A stretch of 39,348 bases of DNA, taken from NCBI GenBank assembly GCA_018820275.1, contig JAHJOO010000037.1, positions 1-39,348 on the forward strand, read 5' to 3'. Position 1 is the first letter of the stretch; every line of letters begins with the position of its first letter. Source of the stretch: Alphaproteobacteria bacterium. Its GTDB lineage: Bacteria > Pseudomonadota > Alphaproteobacteria > Caulobacterales > Caulobacteraceae. The notes beneath the pieces were generated by a model. It saw only the letters and a program-made list of their open reading frames with translations, made no database searches and was not told where the DNA came from. The translations under genes were made by a program, and so were the position numbers. This document shows positions 29,701 to 36,498 of this stretch, one piece after another.

Positions 29701-30061
29701 GACCGGGCGGATCGACAATGTCTCCCCCGCCGTGCGCGCCTATGAGGTGTCGGGCAAGGTGGTGCTGGACCAGTGGTGGAGCTATCGCCGCGCCGACCGG
29801 TCCAAGCCCGCCATGGGCGACAAGCGCCCGCCCTCGCCCCTGTCCGAAATCCAGCCGACCGACTGGCTGGCGGAGTACACGACCGAACTGCTGAATGTGC
29901 TGCGCGTCCTGACCCGACTGGTCGCGCTGGAGCCCCGGCAAGCCGAACTGCTGGGTCGGATCGTGGCCGAGCCAACGCTGGACGCCGATGTGCTGGGCAG
30001 CGCGGGGGCTCTCAGCGACGCCTCTGCGAGTGCGGAGGCCGAGGCGGGTGAGGCCGACTGA
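26714..30061 (+). CDS. Single-chain restriction-modification enzyme (nuclease + N6-adenine methylase + ISP-like target-recognition domain)
   Basis: The 1115-residue protein has a PD-(D/E)xK-like segment near its N-terminus: TRPDYAVTRKN, then HIEVKAPGKG (Glu-x-Lys near residue 84). A spacer follows, then a gamma-type N6-adenine methylase with SYYTPPEVV, motif I DPAVGTGTF (about 370) and motif IV NPPY (about 492). The C-terminal part (about 690-1090), with YGYRSFDREWLLPDSRLINR and SGLIPDLHHYKGSFGGRVFP, resembles the target-recognition region of type ISP enzymes. Unlike ISP enzymes it has no SF2 helicase between nuclease and methylase, so it is closer in layout to type IIG/IIL. The start at 26714 follows GAGGGGG. 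It should methylate one adenine motif and cut unmodified DNA. Confidence 0.88.
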   Translation: MTSTLEEAVARFGKSAKDKLNNPGATGQPEDQLRAPLETLVADLCALIGPSADDVVLVGESALSELMTRPDYAVTRKNALVGHIEVKAPGKGADPRKFADKSHDKTQWEKLKSLPNLIYTDGQTFSLWRDGVKVGEIVRLDGDLDTAGAKLTAPPALTALIADFLSWNPVPPRTPKQLAETTARLCRLLRDEVEEQLERKAPALIGLMEDWRQLLLPDAEEPEFADGYAQAVTFGLLMAKARGIELAGGLDAAGKALSQTNTLIGSALKLLTEPAEEAHLLETSIDTLVRVLDVVNWKALSKGQPEAWLYFYELFLQSYDTKLRKKTGSYYTPPEVVTAMVRMVDEALIAPGRFSLARGLASPEVKLADPAVGTGTFLLGVLNRIARTVEEAEGKGSVPAAVQDALKRLIGFELQFGPFAVAQLRLLAEIADLTEADADTADASELRLYITDTLADPDEEAAWVPHPVRAIAESRKQSNRVKRHEAITVVLGNPPYKEKAKGLGGWVEDRGKGQRTPLDDWQPPVDWGVGAHTKHLRNLYVYFWRWAAWKVFGGDTFRSGSDKTEAVDWTKRQGIVCFITVSGFLNGPGFQKMRSDLRRDADEIWVIDCSPEGWQPPVATRIFEGVQQTVCIVMALRKSKDSPETPARVRFRTLPEGSRSVKFAALAGIGLDDDGWVEAASEPRAPFLPPGAASWIGYPALEDLFVYNGSGVMAGRTWVIAPDAQSLRDRWARLVAEKDPAKKAVLFHPHMNGDKTLTKVAKESLEGHKHPPVSVDDDKGPGAEPVRYGYRSFDREWLLPDSRLINRANPTLWKGHSLKQVYATGLFAHSPTAGPALTFSGLIPDLHHYKGSFGGRVFPLWADAAATSPNVSPGLLKALGEHYGAPVSAEDVMAYIAALAAHPAYIERFRGDLKQPGLRIPITADGALFAEAAAVGREVIWLHTFGERFQGDRGGVVRVTPAEFEPTVSKALPRTLAEMPHDLNYDPAERALKFGSTGRIDNVSPAVRAYEVSGKVVLDQWWSYRRADRSKPAMGDKRPPSPLSEIQPTDWLAEYTTELLNVLRVLTRLVALEPRQAELLGRIVAEPTLDADVLGSAGALSDASASAEAEAGEAD
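28563..28597. repeat. 8-bp inverted repeat within the restriction-modification gene
   Basis: CTGTTGCA (28563-28570) and TGCAACAG (28590-28597) are perfect inverted arms separated by 19 AT-richer bases. The segment codes for VATRIFEGVQQT in frame, so it may simply be coding sequence; the lower GC stands out from its surroundings. Confidence 0.35.
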
Positions 30062-30160
30062 ACGCTTGCAGCCGCCACGCCGGGTCGCCCAACCGGCCCC
30101 CGCCTCGACAACCGCGGTCCTGCGCCTCATGGTGAACGCCGGTCTTTCGGGGGCGGCGGC

Positions 30161-30691
30161 ATGGTGGGCATCGGACATCTGAAGCGGCGGTTCGGCCAGT
30201 ATGCGGGGGTCTGGGTCGGGGCCTTCCTGCTGGCGGGGGCGGCCATGCTGGGCCTGATGGCGCTGGGGACGGACCTGATGGACGCGGCCGACCTGGCCCT
30301 GCCGGTCGTGCTGGCGCTGACCGGGCTGACGCTGGGGGCGGGGGTGGTGATCAGCTTCTTCTCGGGCGAGACGCCGATGACCAAGATCCTGGTGCTGGTG
30401 CTGGCCCTGCTGCTGGCGATGCCGCTGCTGTGGGCGCCGGTCGCGGCGGCGGTGGCGATCGCCTTCTTCGCCGACCGCCCGATCGAATATTCGCAGGTCT
30501 ATGTCGCCTTCCGCCTCGGCGTGTCGGACGTGCTGTGGGCGGGGTCGCAGGTCGTCGGATACGGCGGCTTTCTGGACGCGCTGTGGAGCGCCTTCCAGTG
30601 GGTGGCCAGCGTGGTCGGCTTCATCTCGGCCTGGGTGAATGCCTGGCCGGTGATCCGGCGCCTGCTGGGGCAGGAGCCGAGCCCCGCCTGA
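30161..30691 (+). CDS. Hypothetical membrane protein (176 aa)
   Basis: The protein has four or five hydrophobic segments: YAGVWVGAFLLAGAAMLGLM (about 14-35), LALPVVLALTGLTLGAGVVI (about 44-64), ILVLVLALLLAMPLLWAPVA (about 75-100) and a weaker aromatic-rich C-terminal pair (ALWSAFQWVASVVGFISAWV). It should lie in the inner membrane. I recognise no family. It begins 99 bp after the restriction-modification gene on the same strand, and a repeat unit follows its stop, so the next gene cluster is separated from it. Confidence 0.75.
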   Translation: MVGIGHLKRRFGQYAGVWVGAFLLAGAAMLGLMALGTDLMDAADLALPVVLALTGLTLGAGVVISFFSGETPMTKILVLVLALLLAMPLLWAPVAAAVAIAFFADRPIEYSQVYVAFRLGVSDVLWAGSQVVGYGGFLDALWSAFQWVASVVGFISAWVNAWPVIRRLLGQEPSPA

Positions 30692-30709
30692 GGCTTTCTG
30701 TGGCCCTAC

Positions 30710-30749
30710 CGCTCGCGACGCGGTCGCTCGCTGCTTGAGGGCGGGGTCA
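30710..30749 (-). repeat. Short repeat after a DUF1428 stop codon, copy 1
   Basis: CGCTCGCGACGCGGTCGCTC and the following GCTGCTTGAGGGCGGGG match a second copy at 31481-31525. The core GCGAC-GCG-GTCGC is a small hairpin. The repeat runs up to the stop codon of the DUF1428 gene at 30747. Confidence 0.6.
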
Positions 30750-31094
30750 GCCCCCGGCGATGCCCTCGAAGCCGGCGTAGATCATGCGCTTGCCGTCGAA
30801 GGCCGGTTGCATGTCGGCCATGCGCGGGTCGGCCATCAGCGCCTCCCAGCCCGCATCGCGGGTCGCCCTGTCCGGCCAGGTGATCCAGCCGACCGCGACC
30901 GTCTCGCCGTCCTGGAGCGCCACCGCCCGCTTGAAGTCGGTCAGGGTGCCGTCGGGCACCTCGGCGCCCCAGGCGTCGGTCACGGCGGTGGCGCCGTGTT
31001 CGCGAAACAGGGCGGCGACCCGCGTGGAGTGATCCTCGTGCGCCGCCTTGCGGTCGGTGGGCACCGGGAGGACGGTGACGTCGTAGAACGCCAT
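30747..31094 (-). CDS. DUF1428 family protein
   Basis: The 115-residue protein is a full DUF1428 domain, a ferredoxin-like alpha/beta barrel: MAFYDVTVLPVPTDRKAAHE, TAVTDAWGAEVPDGTLTDF, ETVAVGWITWPDRATRDAGW and the closing PAFDGKRMIYAGFE, which is the family's signature end. The biochemical role of DUF1428 is unknown; it resembles dimeric alpha-beta barrel proteins. It starts 1 base after the stop codon of a second DUF1428 gene, so the two are cotranscribed paralogues. About 35-40 percent identical to it by eye. Confidence 0.9.
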   Translation of the reverse strand: MAFYDVTVLPVPTDRKAAHEDHSTRVAALFREHGATAVTDAWGAEVPDGTLTDFKRAVALQDGETVAVGWITWPDRATRDAGWEALMADPRMADMQPAFDGKRMIYAGFEGIAGG

Positions 31095-31095
31095 C

Positions 31096-31449
31096 TCAGG
31101 CCCCTTCCTCGAAGATCGGGGCGAAGCCGCCCCACATCATGCGCTTGCCGTCGAACGGCATGTCCATCTCCTGCCAGGCCGGATCCGTCTCCATCGTGGC
31201 GAAGCACGCTTCGGCGGTCGCCTTGTCCGGCCACTTGATCCACGAGAAGACGACGACCTCGCCGGGCTCCAGCTTCACGGCCAGGTCGAAGCCGGTGACC
31301 TTGCCGGGCGGGATATCGTCGCCCCAGGTCTCGACCTGCTGCAGGGCGCCGTACTTCTGGAACACTGGCCAGGATTTGGCGGCGGAGGCGACGTAGCGGT
31401 CCTTGTCGGCGCTCTTCACCGGGGTCAGGAAGCCGGAATAGTAGGTCAT
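31096..31449 (-). CDS. DUF1428 family protein, tandem paralogue
   Basis: The 117-residue protein begins MTYYSGFLTPVKSADKDRYV and has VETWGDDIPPGKVTGFDLAV, VVVFSWIKWPDKATAEACFA and the signature MPFDGKRMMWGGF. It is closer to the better-known DUF1428 proteins (YbaA-like) than its downstream neighbour. The ATG at 31449 is the family start; the upstream extension is not. Function is unknown. It is followed immediately by the second copy, suggesting local duplication with divergence. Confidence 0.93.
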   Translation of the reverse strand: MTYYSGFLTPVKSADKDRYVASAAKSWPVFQKYGALQQVETWGDDIPPGKVTGFDLAVKLEPGEVVVFSWIKWPDKATAEACFATMETDPAWQEMDMPFDGKRMMWGGFAPIFEEGA

Positions 31450-31480
31450 GGTGCAGTCTCCGTTCTCTGTTTTGCCTTGG

Positions 31481-31525
31481 CGCTTGCGACGCGGTCGCTC
31501 GCGGCTTGAGGGTGGGGGGGCGTCA
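31481..31525 (-). repeat. Short repeat after the GST stop codon, copy 2
   Basis: CGCTTGCGACGCGGTCGCTC and GCGGCTTGAGGGTGGGG match copy 1 with a few substitutions. It fills most of the 73-bp gap between the glutathione S-transferase gene and the DUF1428 gene and, like copy 1, abuts the stop codon of a minus-strand gene. Confidence 0.6.
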
Positions 31526-32170
31526 GTCGGCGTTTGCATCCGTGAAGACGGCGCGCTGGGCGGCGAAGGCGCGGCGGAAGGCGGGTCTGGCTTCACCACG
31601 TGCCAGATAGGCGGCGACGTTCGGCCAGGTCGCCAGCAGTTCCGTGTCCTTGAGGCGCAGCAGCACCGTGACCATCAGCAGATCGCCGGCGCTGAACGCG
31701 CCATCCAGCCAGACGGTATCGCCAAGATGAGCCGATAACTGGCCCAGCCGGACGGCAATGCGCTGGTCAAGCGTGGCCAGCCGCTCGTCGAACCACGGCC
31801 GGTCCTTCTCCAGTCCACCGACCAGGCTGCGGTCGAACACCGGCGGCTCGATGGTATCGAGCGCGGCGAACATCCACATGATCGCGCGCGATCGGGCATT
31901 CGGCTCACCGGGCAGAAGGCCCGGGTGCCGCTCCGCCAGGTGCAGGACGATCGCGCCGCTCTCGAACAGGGTCAGATCTCCGTCCTCATAGGTCGGAATC
32001 TGCCCGAACGGATTGCGCGCCAGATGCGCCGGCCGCTTCAGCTCAGGAAAGGACTGGAGCCGCACGTCGTACGGCACTCCCAATTCCTCCAGCGCCCAAC
32101 GTACGCGCATGTCGCGCGCCAGCCCCCGGCCCCGGTCGGGAGAGTTCGCAAAGGCGGTGATCGTCGGCAT
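31523..32170 (-). CDS. Glutathione S-transferase family protein
   Basis: The 215-residue protein begins MPTITAFANSPDRGRGLARD and has the glutathione-binding features NPFGQIPTYEDGDLTLFESG (Pro and the E-S pair) in the N-terminal thioredoxin-like domain. The helical C-terminal domain carries WLDGAFSAGDLLMVTVLLRL, the usual N-capping aspartate region. It is a different subgroup from the transferase at 180-842. It is in a same-strand cluster with a VOC protein 20 bp upstream and two DUF1428 genes downstream, which suggests a small detoxification or stress operon; the inducing compound is unknown. Confidence 0.92.
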   Translation of the reverse strand: MPTITAFANSPDRGRGLARDMRVRWALEELGVPYDVRLQSFPELKRPAHLARNPFGQIPTYEDGDLTLFESGAIVLHLAERHPGLLPGEPNARSRAIMWMFAALDTIEPPVFDRSLVGGLEKDRPWFDERLATLDQRIAVRLGQLSAHLGDTVWLDGAFSAGDLLMVTVLLRLKDTELLATWPNVAAYLARGEARPAFRRAFAAQRAVFTDANAD

Positions 32171-32190
32171 CCGTGCGCGCCTCTCAGGGC

Positions 32191-32682
32191 TCAGCCGGCG
32201 GCGTCGGCCGCGGCCCGGATGGCCGCGACGTCGATCTTCTTCATCGTCATCATGGCGGCGAAGCCGGCGCGGGCGCGGGCGGGGTTCGGGTCGCGGTGCA
32301 GGTCCATCAGCGCCCGGGGCGTGATCTGCCAGCTGACGCCCCAGCGGTCCTTGCACCAGCCGCACATGCTCTCCTGCCCGCCGTTGCCGACGATGGCGTC
32401 CCACAGGCGGTCGGTCTCGGCCTGATCATCGGTGCTGACCTGGAACGAGACGGCCTCGGTCTGCGGGAAGGTGGGCCCGCCGTTCAGGCCCAGAAAGGAC
32501 CGGCCGGCCAGGGTGAACTCGACCACCAGGACGTCGCCGGCTTTTGTCGACGGATTGTCGGCGGGTGCCCGGGCGACCGTGTCGACGCGGCTGTCGGGCA
32601 GGCCCAGCGAGACGTAGAAGTTCGCGGCCGTCTCGGCCTGGCCGAGGTCGTACCAGATGCAGGGCGTGATCTTGTCGGGCAT
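32191..32682 (-). CDS. VOC-family protein (PhnB/3-demethylubiquinone methyltransferase-like fold)
   Basis: The 163-residue protein matches the glyoxalase/VOC subgroup annotated as PF06983: ITPCIWYDLGQAETAANFYV, AGDVLVVEFTLAGRSFLGLN, and the signature CGWCKDRWGVSWQITPRALM. Despite the old 'methyltransferase' name these proteins are metal-binding VOC domains without a shown methylation activity. Position first in a minus-strand cluster (VOC, GST, two DUF1428) points to a shared stress or detoxification role, which is inference. The ATG at 32682 is the family start. Confidence 0.92.
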   Translation of the reverse strand: MPDKITPCIWYDLGQAETAANFYVSLGLPDSRVDTVARAPADNPSTKAGDVLVVEFTLAGRSFLGLNGGPTFPQTEAVSFQVSTDDQAETDRLWDAIVGNGGQESMCGWCKDRWGVSWQITPRALMDLHRDPNPARARAGFAAMMTMKKIDVAAIRAAADAAG

Positions 32683-32813
32683 CGGCGATCTCCTGTGCTG
32701 CGCCGACCCTGCGCCTCCGCGGCCCCTTAGTCAACCAACCGGTTTAATAAAGGGGGCGCCGGGTGTCACGGGGCGGGCTTGCGGGGGCGCGAGAGCGGAG
32801 TCATCGTCGCGCC

Positions 32814-33137
32814 ATGAGCCCGCAGCCCGCCACCGGCGATCGTTTCGCCTCGTTCGAGGAATTCTATCCCTTCTACATCCACGAGCATTCGAACCGGACG
32901 TGCCGGCGGATCCACGTGGTGGGGTCGGGGCTGGTGCTGCTGGCGCTGGCGGCGGCGATCGTGACGCGCAATCCGTGGTGGCTGCTGGCGATGCCGCTGA
33001 TCGGCTACGGCTTCGCCTGGGTGGGCCATTTCTTCTTCGAGAAGAACCGGCCGGCGACGTTCAGATATCCGCTGTGGAGCCTGATGGGCGACTGGCGGAT
33101 GTTCTTCGAGACGGTCAGCGGCCGGCGCCGGTTCTAG
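32814..33137 (+). CDS. DUF962/Mpo1-like membrane protein
   Basis: The 107-residue protein has the DUF962 pattern: FEEFYPFYIHEHSNRTCRRI HVVG near the N-terminus with the conserved His residues, two hydrophobic segments (LVLLALAAAIVTRNPWWLLA and IGYGFAWVGHFFFE) and FRYPLWSLMGDWRMF at the end. The yeast relative Mpo1 is an iron-dependent dioxygenase of 2-hydroxy fatty acids that uses these histidines; bacterial members are mostly untested. The ATG at 32814 is preferred over the upstream extension. Its TAG overlaps the TAG of the convergent S41 peptidase gene in the shared palindrome CTAG. Confidence 0.9.
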   Translation: MSPQPATGDRFASFEEFYPFYIHEHSNRTCRRIHVVGSGLVLLALAAAIVTRNPWWLLAMPLIGYGFAWVGHFFFEKNRPATFRYPLWSLMGDWRMFFETVSGRRRF

Positions 33138-34603
33138 CCCTGCAGGATCAGCCGCGTCGCGGCGGCCATCTGGGGATCGTGGCCGAGGCCAAGGTCCTGG
33201 GCCGTGGTGAGAACCGGCAGGTCGGGTTCGATCCCTGCGTCGGGCTGTGGCGTCGTCGGGAAGCCCGCGATCAGCGGCAGGTCAACCACGATCCCTGACG
33301 TCGGCAGCTTCAGGAACATGAAGGCCCCGCCGTTGATGCCGCGCCGGTTCCCGCCCGTGGTCTGCCCCACCAGAGTGGCCAGCCCGGTGTCCTTGACCGT
33401 CCGGGCGAACTGGAAGGTGGCGGAGCTGTTCGACGCGTCGCACAGCACGCAGGCCTTGCCGCCGAAGCGCCGCCCGTCCGCCTTGATCACCGAGGTCGCC
33501 GCCCCTTCGTCCCAGCGCGTCAGGCGCAGGAAGCCGGGGCGTTCGGACGAGGCCTGGGCTTGGTCGCCCCAGTCGTAGAAGGAGTCGTCCCATGTGCTGA
33601 GGTGCGGGCGCAGGGCGTCGGGAACCCGTCGGTACCGCACCCATCTCTGCTGGGCGTCCACGACGAGATCCCGCTCCAGAAGGCGGCTCAGGATCACGTC
33701 GCCGCAATCCAGCCCGCCCTCGTTGCCGCGCAGATCGACGATCAGGCCACGCGCGCCGTCGCCGGTCAGGTCGTCCATGACGCCGGCCAGCCACGCCCGC
33801 CAATCGAAGCTGGAATTGTAGAGCGCCCAGCCGGGCATGGTCAGCCGCACGATCCCGTCCTCGCCCTTGTCGAGGGTCCAGGGATTGGCGTCTGCCGCCG
33901 TGGCCTCGGCGCCGGGGCGGGCCGCCTGACGCTCCGACAGGGTCAACAGCGGCGCCTCGATACGTCGCCCGTCGGCCAGACCGAAGACCGCGCGGTCCTT
34001 CAGCGGCAGAACCAGCGGCAGGTGCAGGTCGAAGGCCTCGAACCGGTCGTCGCCGCGCATCTCCATCAGACTGACCCGCTTGGCGTCGTTCGCCCCGTCG
34101 GCCCGGGCGAGTGGAATCAGGTCGAGCAGCAGGGAGCCCGTCGTCCGTCCATCGATCGTCTCGATCACGTCGCCCGCCCGGAACAGTCCGGCTCCGGACT
34201 GATCCGCGGTCACCACCATCCGGCGCTCCAGCCAGCGGAAGGCGAAGGGGACCAGACTGCGGTCCGGAAACATCTGCTGTCGGACAGGCTCGCCGGCGTT
34301 GTACGGGCTCGGATAGGTGTGACCGCAGCGGACGGCGGCGGTGACCCGGCTGAGAGCCAGCAGCCGCTCGCGAAACGATCCCGGCGTCGCCCATGCCGTC
34401 CGCAGGCGGGCCAGTCGGGCGTCCAGCTCCTCCCGCGTCTGATAGCGGAGCAGGCCGGGATGCAGGGCCGACCACGCCGCGTCCAGAACGCTGACGTCGG
34501 CGCTCCAGTCGCCGTCGGTTGCAAAGGCGCGTCGGGGCAGGGCGGCGGCAACCGCGGCGGCGCCCGAAAGGCTGAGGAAATGGCGGCGGCTGGATCCGGT
34601 CAT
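33134..34603 (-). CDS. S41-family peptidase, Tat-exported
   Basis: The 489-residue protein begins MTGSSRRHFLSLSGAAAVAA, a twin-arginine signal (SRRHFL), with cleavage near AFA. It would be folded before export to the periplasm. A central PDZ-like part has FRAGDVIETIDGRTTGSL. The S41 tail-specific protease domain follows, with GLIVDLRGNEGGLDCGDVIL, the nucleophile serine in CDASNSSATFQFARTV and the basic partner region VGQTTGGNRRGI. S41 peptidases degrade or process other proteins; the target is unknown. It is 23 bp downstream of a membrane AraC-type regulator, so the two form an operon. The last four bases overlap the convergent DUF962 gene. Confidence 0.93.
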   Translation of the reverse strand: MTGSSRRHFLSLSGAAAVAAALPRRAFATDGDWSADVSVLDAAWSALHPGLLRYQTREELDARLARLRTAWATPGSFRERLLALSRVTAAVRCGHTYPSPYNAGEPVRQQMFPDRSLVPFAFRWLERRMVVTADQSGAGLFRAGDVIETIDGRTTGSLLLDLIPLARADGANDAKRVSLMEMRGDDRFEAFDLHLPLVLPLKDRAVFGLADGRRIEAPLLTLSERQAARPGAEATAADANPWTLDKGEDGIVRLTMPGWALYNSSFDWRAWLAGVMDDLTGDGARGLIVDLRGNEGGLDCGDVILSRLLERDLVVDAQQRWVRYRRVPDALRPHLSTWDDSFYDWGDQAQASSERPGFLRLTRWDEGAATSVIKADGRRFGGKACVLCDASNSSATFQFARTVKDTGLATLVGQTTGGNRRGINGGAFMFLKLPTSGIVVDLPLIAGFPTTPQPDAGIEPDLPVLTTAQDLGLGHDPQMAAATRLILQG

Positions 34604-34626
34604 GCGGGGGCTCCGGTGGTGACCCC

Positions 34627-35805
34627 TCACCCTGTCGCTTGGGCGCCGGCGTCGCGCCTCAAATCCGGTGCGGCCGACGAATAATCGGAATCTGAGACGC
34701 CTCGCCGCCATTCCGACGGAGACAGGCCGAACCGGGCGCGGAAGGCGCGGTTGAAGCTGGCCTTGGACGCGAAGCCCATCTCGAAGGCGAGGTCCAGCAG
34801 GTCGGCGGCGGGCCGGTCGCGCAGCGCCTCGGCCACCGCCTCGGCCCGCAGCCCGTTGATGAAGACCGAGAAGTTGACCCCGAGGCCCAGGTTGATCGCC
34901 CGCGACAGCCGCCCGGTGTTGGTGCCCAGACGTCGGGCCAGATCTGCCAGGGACAGCTCGGGCTCTCGCCACCATCGCCCCTGCCGCACCCGGCGTTCGA
35001 CCTCCGCACCGACGGCGGTCCAGTCCGGGGCCGTGCGCTCGATCGTCCTTTGCTCATCGGGCTCGACTTCAGCCGGGATGGCCTGGGGCAGGCCCGCGTG
35101 CCGCCACCCTCCGACGCCCAGCCAGAGCCCCAGAAGGCCGAGCCCGAGGTAGAGGCCCGTCTGCTGGAAAAAGTCGATTCCGCCCGTCAGCCAGGACCAG
35201 GCGGAGAAGCCGAGACTCAGCGCGAGGCCCAGCGCCAGGGCGGCCCAGACCGCCTTTAGCCAGCCCGCCGCGAACCGGTGGTCGTCGCTGCGCGCCTGGG
35301 CCAGCCGGTCGTCCCGTCGCCTCAGCACATCCGCGGCCGCCCAGGTGTAACCCGCCAGGGAGATCAGCGTCGCGACCTCGAAAACCGGGTCGATCCAGTC
35401 CCGATGTCCCCCGGTGTACCAGTCCCACTTCGCGTCGAGCGGCAGCAGGAAACAGCCGGTCGAATAGGCGAACTGGATAGCCGGCGGGACGAGATGTCGC
35501 CTCAGCGATCGCGGCGGCCGTCCGTCGTCCAGCGTCGAGGCATAGGCCCAGAGCAGCGGACCGATCGCCAGGGAGATCGCCACCGGCAGGAAAGTCAGGC
35601 CGCGCCAGGCGTCGTAGAAGCCCGCGAACCCGATCGCATAGGGGATCAGCATTCCCGCGATGACGATCAGCAGGGCGGCCAGCAAACGGTTGGCGACCCG
35701 CACGCCGTCGCTGGCAGCCAGCGTGACCGCGAGCGCCAGAAGTTGCAGGATCGTCGCGCCGAGCAGCGCGGTTCGCCAACCGAGATGAAGTTCGGATTCG
35801 CCCAT
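34627..35805 (-). CDS. AraC-family regulator with membrane N-terminal domain
   Basis: The 392-residue protein has about seven hydrophobic segments in residues 10-240 (for example ALLGATILQLLALAVTLAAS, LLAALLIVIAGMLIPYAIGF, GLYLGLGLLGLWLGVGG). A cytoplasmic AraC/XylS helix-turn-helix domain follows, with LSLADLARRLGTNTGRLSRA and LLDLAFEMGFASKASFNRAF, ending in FGLSPSEWRR. Membrane-bound AraC regulators are thought to sense an outer or membrane signal directly. It is the first gene of an apparent operon with the S41 peptidase. The sensed signal and DNA site cannot be read here. Confidence 0.93.
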   Translation of the reverse strand: MGESELHLGWRTALLGATILQLLALAVTLAASDGVRVANRLLAALLIVIAGMLIPYAIGFAGFYDAWRGLTFLPVAISLAIGPLLWAYASTLDDGRPPRSLRRHLVPPAIQFAYSTGCFLLPLDAKWDWYTGGHRDWIDPVFEVATLISLAGYTWAAADVLRRRDDRLAQARSDDHRFAAGWLKAVWAALALGLALSLGFSAWSWLTGGIDFFQQTGLYLGLGLLGLWLGVGGWRHAGLPQAIPAEVEPDEQRTIERTAPDWTAVGAEVERRVRQGRWWREPELSLADLARRLGTNTGRLSRAINLGLGVNFSVFINGLRAEAVAEALRDRPAADLLDLAFEMGFASKASFNRAFRARFGLSPSEWRRGVSDSDYSSAAPDLRRDAGAQATG

Positions 35806-35843
35806 CCGGGCAGGCTAGTCCGGGCGGCGTCGCCCGGAAAGGC

Positions 35844-36377
35844 TCAGCCCCAGGCGGGCGGGCAGCCGTCGAAGCGGCCGGCCTCGACCACGGTCAGGGT
35901 GGACATGTTCAGCGGCATGGCGGGGCGCATCGAGCCGCGGCCGTGGCCGGTGTAGAGGTCGATCTTGTTGCCCTTGATCGCGCCGCCGGTGTCCGAGGCG
36001 TACCAGTAGCCGTCGTGGAGCGTGCCGTCGGGCATCTCCATCCCGACCGTTTCCTTGATGAACAGGCGGGTGCGGCGCGGGACCACGCGGGGGTCGATGG
36101 CCACGGTGCGCATGGCGATCGGCCGGCAGCCCAGGCTGTCGTTGCCCGTCGCGCCGCCGCCGCCCGCATGATAGAGCCGCGCCGACAGCCGCCAGTCGGC
36201 GTCGGCCGCCATATGCTCCGCCTGTTCGGCGCTGAGGGTCGTTCCGGTCGCCGTCGAGGCCGCCGCCGCTGCCGCCGCTTCCGCCGCGATCAACTGGTCG
36301 TACGGGACCGGGTCGGACGTGGGGGCGGGGAAGGTCATGGCCCAGACGAGGGCCAGCACGGCGGCTGCGGTGGACAT
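35844..36377 (-). CDS. 3D-domain protein with signal peptide
   Basis: The 177-residue protein has a short signal-like N-terminus (MSTAAAVLALVWAMTFPAPT) and a C-terminal 3D domain, a double-psi barrel named for three aspartates. The segments are TVAIDPRVVPRRTRLFIKET, WYASDTGGAIKGNKIDLYTG and a conserved terminal Cys (DGCPPAWG). The 3D domain occurs in lytic transglycosylases such as MltA and in resuscitation factors, so cell-wall turnover in the periplasm is a reasonable guess. The ATG at 36377 gives the signal peptide; the upstream extension of the frame is basic and unlikely. It is divergent from the nitroreductase gene with 121 bp between starts. Confidence 0.88.
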   Translation of the reverse strand: MSTAAAVLALVWAMTFPAPTSDPVPYDQLIAAEAAAAAAASTATGTTLSAEQAEHMAADADWRLSARLYHAGGGGATGNDSLGCRPIAMRTVAIDPRVVPRRTRLFIKETVGMEMPDGTLHDGYWYASDTGGAIKGNKIDLYTGHGRGSMRPAMPLNMSTLTVVEAGRFDGCPPAWG

Positions 36378-36498
36378 CCGATCGACTCGCGGAGACGCCG
36401 GATCCGACCGCCGGCGGCGGGCTTGTCGCCGCCAAATGGGGCGAAAACCGGACACCGGCCGCTGGAGGCGGGCCCTCCGGCACGCTAGGCTGGCCGCC

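Noticed and set aside
33215..33240. GGTTCGATCCC resembling a tRNA T-arm
   Set aside because: It lies in the S41 peptidase coding region and no cloverleaf can be built around it.
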